Source: DUOH01 sp036562625 (lineage in GTDB: Bacteria > Bacillota > UBA4882 > UBA10575). From it: a stretch of 8,237 bases of DNA. Each line of letters opens with the position of its first letter. Position 1 is the stretch's first letter. The stretch covers positions 1-8,237 of the forward strand of contig DATCJV010000101.1 in the NCBI GenBank assembly GCA_036562625.1, in the 5' to 3' direction. Positions 6,108-8,237 of the stretch are shown in pieces. Under the pieces are notes generated by a model. It worked only from the letters and a program-made list of their open reading frames with translations. It searched no databases and was not told where the DNA came from. The position numbers were made by a program, and so were the translations under genes.

Positions 6108-7079
6108 ATGGCTTTAAAGGATATACCCGATAGCAAACTCCTTTCTGAGCTGGAGGTACTAAAGAAGATCAATGAAGCGTTAAAAAAAAAGAAACCCTTT
6201 TCCCTGGTACGCGTCGGCGACGGAGAGAATATAGTCCTGGGACAGTATACCTTCCTTCCGGAAAAGGAGTTCATGAATACTTATTGGATCAAAGAATCTT
6301 TTGGGGATCGGGATAAAGGAACAGAACTTCCCAATACTCCCCTCCGGGATCAAATGATCGTCTCCTTGAAAAAAGCGGACATCATCGGTGTTTGCTGGCA
6401 AGAAAAGAACGATATCCGTGTTCCGGACAGGTACAAACGGGAGCTGACCAACAAAATCTTTGACCACTACCGGATCAAACCGGCCCACCTTTGCCATGTC
6501 TTCACCAATAGAAAGCTCGTCTCTTATCAGGCCTTCTGGAGATTACTCCATAACTACCGGACCTTACTCATCTCTAAATGGGCAAAGCCCTTTGCGAAAC
6601 TGATCGCTGTCCGGTATGCGACATTAAAACCCAAGATTGTGGGGTGTCTGTCTTTTGAGCACTACCGGCAGATCCCCACTCTCCTGAATCAGATCGGAAA
6701 CTTCCGGTTTGACCTGGCCTTAGTCTCCGCAGGAGTGAACGCCGTGGTCCTGACGCAACAGATCGCGGAAAGATACAAAAAAGTAGCGATTGACTTTGGG
6801 AAAGCTATGATGTTTATGTTAAAAGACAGCCCAAGAATAAGTCCATGGCTGCCCCAGCGCGCGGCGGCGTCCCCGGACATTTGTAGTACGTTGCACAATT
6901 CAAGGCAGTTCATCTCCTCCGGCGCCGAGCTTTACACTCCATCAAATACGGCCTGTACCCGATCCGACAAGACTGACGCGGACACCCATCAAAAAACAGC
7001 CACGTCTGACAAGAATAAATCAGCCTCCACCACGGCGCACAGACGCGCTAATAAGGAATACTACAGTATTCCGCTTTAA
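6108..7079 (+). CDS. GT-D-fold glycosyltransferase with Ser/Thr-rich tail
   Basis: A 323-residue protein. Residues 1-247 form a complete GT-D-fold glycosyltransferase: helix LKKINEALKKKKP (18-30), strand FSLVRVGDGENIVLGQ (31-46) with the metal-binding DGE at 38-40, PEKEFMNTYW (51-60), KADIIGVC (89-96), DIRVPDRYKREL (102-113), NRKLVSYQAFW (134-144), FDLALVSAG (201-209) and KKVAIDFGKAMMFM (224-237). The downstream paralog ends shortly after the shared PW at 246-247. This one continues for about 76 residues that have no counterpart and are rich in Ser, Thr, Ala, Asp and Lys. The tail may be a recent read-through into former intergenic DNA, or a real low-complexity appendage. ATG at 6108 has AAGGAGGAGG (6091-6100) upstream and matches the paralog's start. 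The next gene's ribosome binding site directly abuts the stop, so the two are co-transcribed. Sugar and acceptor unknown. Confidence 0.85.
   Translation: MALKDIPDSKLLSELEVLKKINEALKKKKPFSLVRVGDGENIVLGQYTFLPEKEFMNTYWIKESFGDRDKGTELPNTPLRDQMIVSLKKADIIGVCWQEKNDIRVPDRYKRELTNKIFDHYRIKPAHLCHVFTNRKLVSYQAFWRLLHNYRTLLISKWAKPFAKLIAVRYATLKPKIVGCLSFEHYRQIPTLLNQIGNFRFDLALVSAGVNAVVLTQQIAERYKKVAIDFGKAMMFMLKDSPRISPWLPQRAAASPDICSTLHNSRQFISSGAELYTPSNTACTRSDKTDADTHQKTATSDKNKSASTTAHRRANKEYYSIPL
7055..7072. repeat. 18-bp dyad GGAATACT-AC-AGTATTCC
   Basis: Two perfect 8-bp inverted arms are separated by AC. The dyad lies inside the last codons of the first GT-D gene, 5 bp before the ribosome binding site of the second. 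It could be an operator or a small RNA hairpin affecting the second gene. About one such dyad is expected by chance in a window this long, so its placement is the main reason to list it. Confidence 0.3.
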
Positions 7080-7093
7080 AAGGAGTGACGTCG

Positions 7094-7846
7094 ATGTCAA
7101 TTGCAAAGATCTCCGACTCCGACTTGTTAACAACCGAAGAGGTTCTAGACCGAATAAAACAGGCGCTCCTCACCAAGAGCCCCTTCTCCCTGGTGCGGAT
7201 CGGCGACGGGGACAATATCGTCCTGGGGCAATACACCCACTTGCCGGAGAAGGAGTTTCTCAATTCTTACTGGGTGAAAGAATCCGTAGGTGAGCAAAGC
7301 AAAGGGGTGCGCTTGCCCGATCTCGGCCTGAGAGACGCAATGCTGGCTGCTATTGAGAGAGCGGACATCGTAGGAATCTGTAAAAATAAAGATGAGATCC
7401 GTGTTCCTGAGCGATACAAACGAAAGCTGACCAACGAAATCTTTGCCTATTACGGTTTACAGCCCATACAGGTCTGCCACAATTTCGTAAACCGCAAGAT
7501 GGTCTCTTTCCGGGCCTTCTGGGAGTTGCTCCATACTTACCCCACCCTTTTAATCTCCAGATGGGCCAGGAAATTTGCTCATGAAATCAAAAGCAGATAC
7601 CGGTCATTACCCCCACAGATCGCCGGGTGCATTAATTTTACCGACTATTGCCAAGTGGAAGAGACCATTGCGAAAGCAGGGAGCTACCAGTTTGACTTGG
7701 CGCTTATCTCCGCCGGTTGCAGCGCCTGTGTCTTAGCACCGCGGATCGCGGAGCAATACGGAAAGGTCGCCGTGGATTTCGGCAAGAGTATGATGTTCAT
7801 GGTCAAACAGAGTGATCGAATTACCCCATGGACATCGGAGGATTAA
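7094..7846 (+). CDS. GT-D-fold glycosyltransferase, second tandem copy
   Basis: A 250-residue paralog of the preceding GT-D enzyme, colinear from the first residues (DSDLL against DSKLL) to RITPW near the end. Seen: helix EEVLDRIKQALLTK (15-28), strand FSLVRIGDGDNIVLGQ (31-46), PEKEFLNSYW (51-60), RADIVGIC (89-96), EIRVPERYKRKL (101-112), NRKMVSFRAFW (133-143), FDLALISAG (200-208) and GKVAVDFGKSMMFM (223-236). The metal-binding motif is DGD (38-40) rather than DGE. This is a conservative swap that could still bind metal. A GTG at 7085 is also in frame, but ATG at 7094 is preferred because AAAAGGAG (7077-7084) is then 9 nt upstream and the N-terminus aligns with its paralog. It follows that gene by 14 nt and precedes the methyltransferase by 3 nt. 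Probably cytoplasmic, since no signal peptide or membrane helix is seen. Donor and acceptor unknown. Confidence 0.88.
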   Translation: MSIAKISDSDLLTTEEVLDRIKQALLTKSPFSLVRIGDGDNIVLGQYTHLPEKEFLNSYWVKESVGEQSKGVRLPDLGLRDAMLAAIERADIVGICKNKDEIRVPERYKRKLTNEIFAYYGLQPIQVCHNFVNRKMVSFRAFWELLHTYPTLLISRWARKFAHEIKSRYRSLPPQIAGCINFTDYCQVEETIAKAGSYQFDLALISAGCSACVLAPRIAEQYGKVAVDFGKSMMFMVKQSDRITPWTSED

Positions 7847-7849
7847 AAA

Positions 7850-8237
7850 ATGAGATTCGACAAATATGAAAAAAGAGGCGCCTATCACTGGAAAGAATAT
7901 GCCGAGCGCACACCCTACCGCAAACTGGCCGAGACCGTCAGCTCATTCTTTCCTGAGCGGGGAAGTGTCTTGGATGTAGGCTGCGGAGACGGCTTGATCT
8001 CTTACCTTCTCCATAAAAAAGGGCTAACAGTAACCGGCATCGATAATCACCCCTTGGCCATTAAATTTGCTAAAAAAAACACGAAAGGACGGATTGAATT
8101 CAAACTGCTCAACATCTATAAAGCGTCTTCCCGCCTAAAAAACCGTAAATTCCACTATCTGCTGGCCAGCGAAGTCATAGAACATCTGCCCGACCCGTCA
8201 ATCCTGAAGAAACTCCTTCTAAAACACTGTAAGAGAT
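7850..8237 (+). CDS. Class I SAM-dependent methyltransferase (5' part)
   Basis: The first 129 codons of a gene that runs off the window. The encoded protein has the Rossmann-fold methyltransferase signature LDVGCGDG (41-48, motif I, SAM-binding glycine loop), the acidic strand end VTGIDNHPLAIKFAKKN (61-77) with Asp65 expected to contact the SAM ribose, and LLASEVIEHLPDP (104-116), the post-motif typical of Methyltransf_11/23-type enzymes. ATG at 7850 has GGAGG (7837-7841) upstream, lying within the end of the preceding GT-D gene, and only 3 nt separate the two genes, so translation is probably coupled. In glycan loci such enzymes often O-methylate a sugar or cap a chain; that role here is inference from context. 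The C-terminal, substrate-determining half is outside the window. Confidence 0.85.
   Translation, partial: MRFDKYEKRGAYHWKEYAERTPYRKLAETVSSFFPERGSVLDVGCGDGLISYLLHKKGLTVTGIDNHPLAIKFAKKNTKGRIEFKLLNIYKASSRLKNRKFHYLLASEVIEHLPDPSILKKLLLKHCKR

Noticed and set aside
3177..6937. Shared 11-mer GAGCTTTACAC at 3177 and 6927 suggesting a dispersed noncoding element
   Set aside because: Several 11-base matches are expected by chance in a window this size, and flanking similarity is not convincing.

Overview
This 8.2 kb window is part of a surface-glycosylation locus, probably from a spore-forming Firmicute (Clostridia- or Bacillales-like). The organism guess rests on strong AGGAGG-type ribosome binding sites, tightly packed or overlapping genes, GTG starts, a CgeB-family glycosyltransferase (founding member: a Bacillus subtilis spore maturation/crust protein) and a remnant of a CotSA/YtcC-like spore-coat type GT4 enzyme. 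No species can be named from the sequence alone. There are no rRNA or tRNA genes, CRISPR arrays, transposases or recognisable insertion sequences.

Left part, bases 1-1047, plus strand: the last codons of an upstream gene overlap, by ATGA, a GT-D-fold glycosyltransferase gene (79-813) whose metal-binding DxE has become SGE. Just behind it lies a decayed, frameshifted fragment of a GT4 glycosyltransferase (about 864-1041).

Middle left, bases 1048-3029, minus strand: a two-gene operon encodes a GT2 glycosyltransferase (3029 to 2157) and then a CgeB-like glycosyltransferase (2142 to 1048). The second gene seems to run past its ancestral stop codon into the rearranged zone beside the GT4 remnant.

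Bases 3030-3673 are a long divergent intergenic region. It holds a perfect 12-bp palindrome and, facing right, a candidate promoter that fits both the sporulation sigma-K pattern (AC-N17-CATANNNTA) and a weak sigma-A pattern.

Right part, bases 3674-8237, plus strand: two tandem paralogous PF11316-type putative rhamnosyltransferases overlap each other. They are followed by an unclassified GT-A-like glycosyltransferase, a 209-bp gap, two tandem paralogous GT-D-fold glycosyltransferases (the first with an unusual Ser/Thr-rich tail) and the start of a class I SAM-dependent methyltransferase.

Together there are seven intact glycosyltransferase genes from four or five fold families, one glycosyltransferase pseudogene and one methyltransferase. 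The most economical reading is a cluster that builds and caps a multi-sugar glycan on a surface protein or polymer, possibly the spore surface. The tandem duplications, catalytic-site variants, tail extension and gene fragments suggest a locus that diversifies by duplication and decay. Glycan, acceptor and sugar specificities cannot be read from the sequence.
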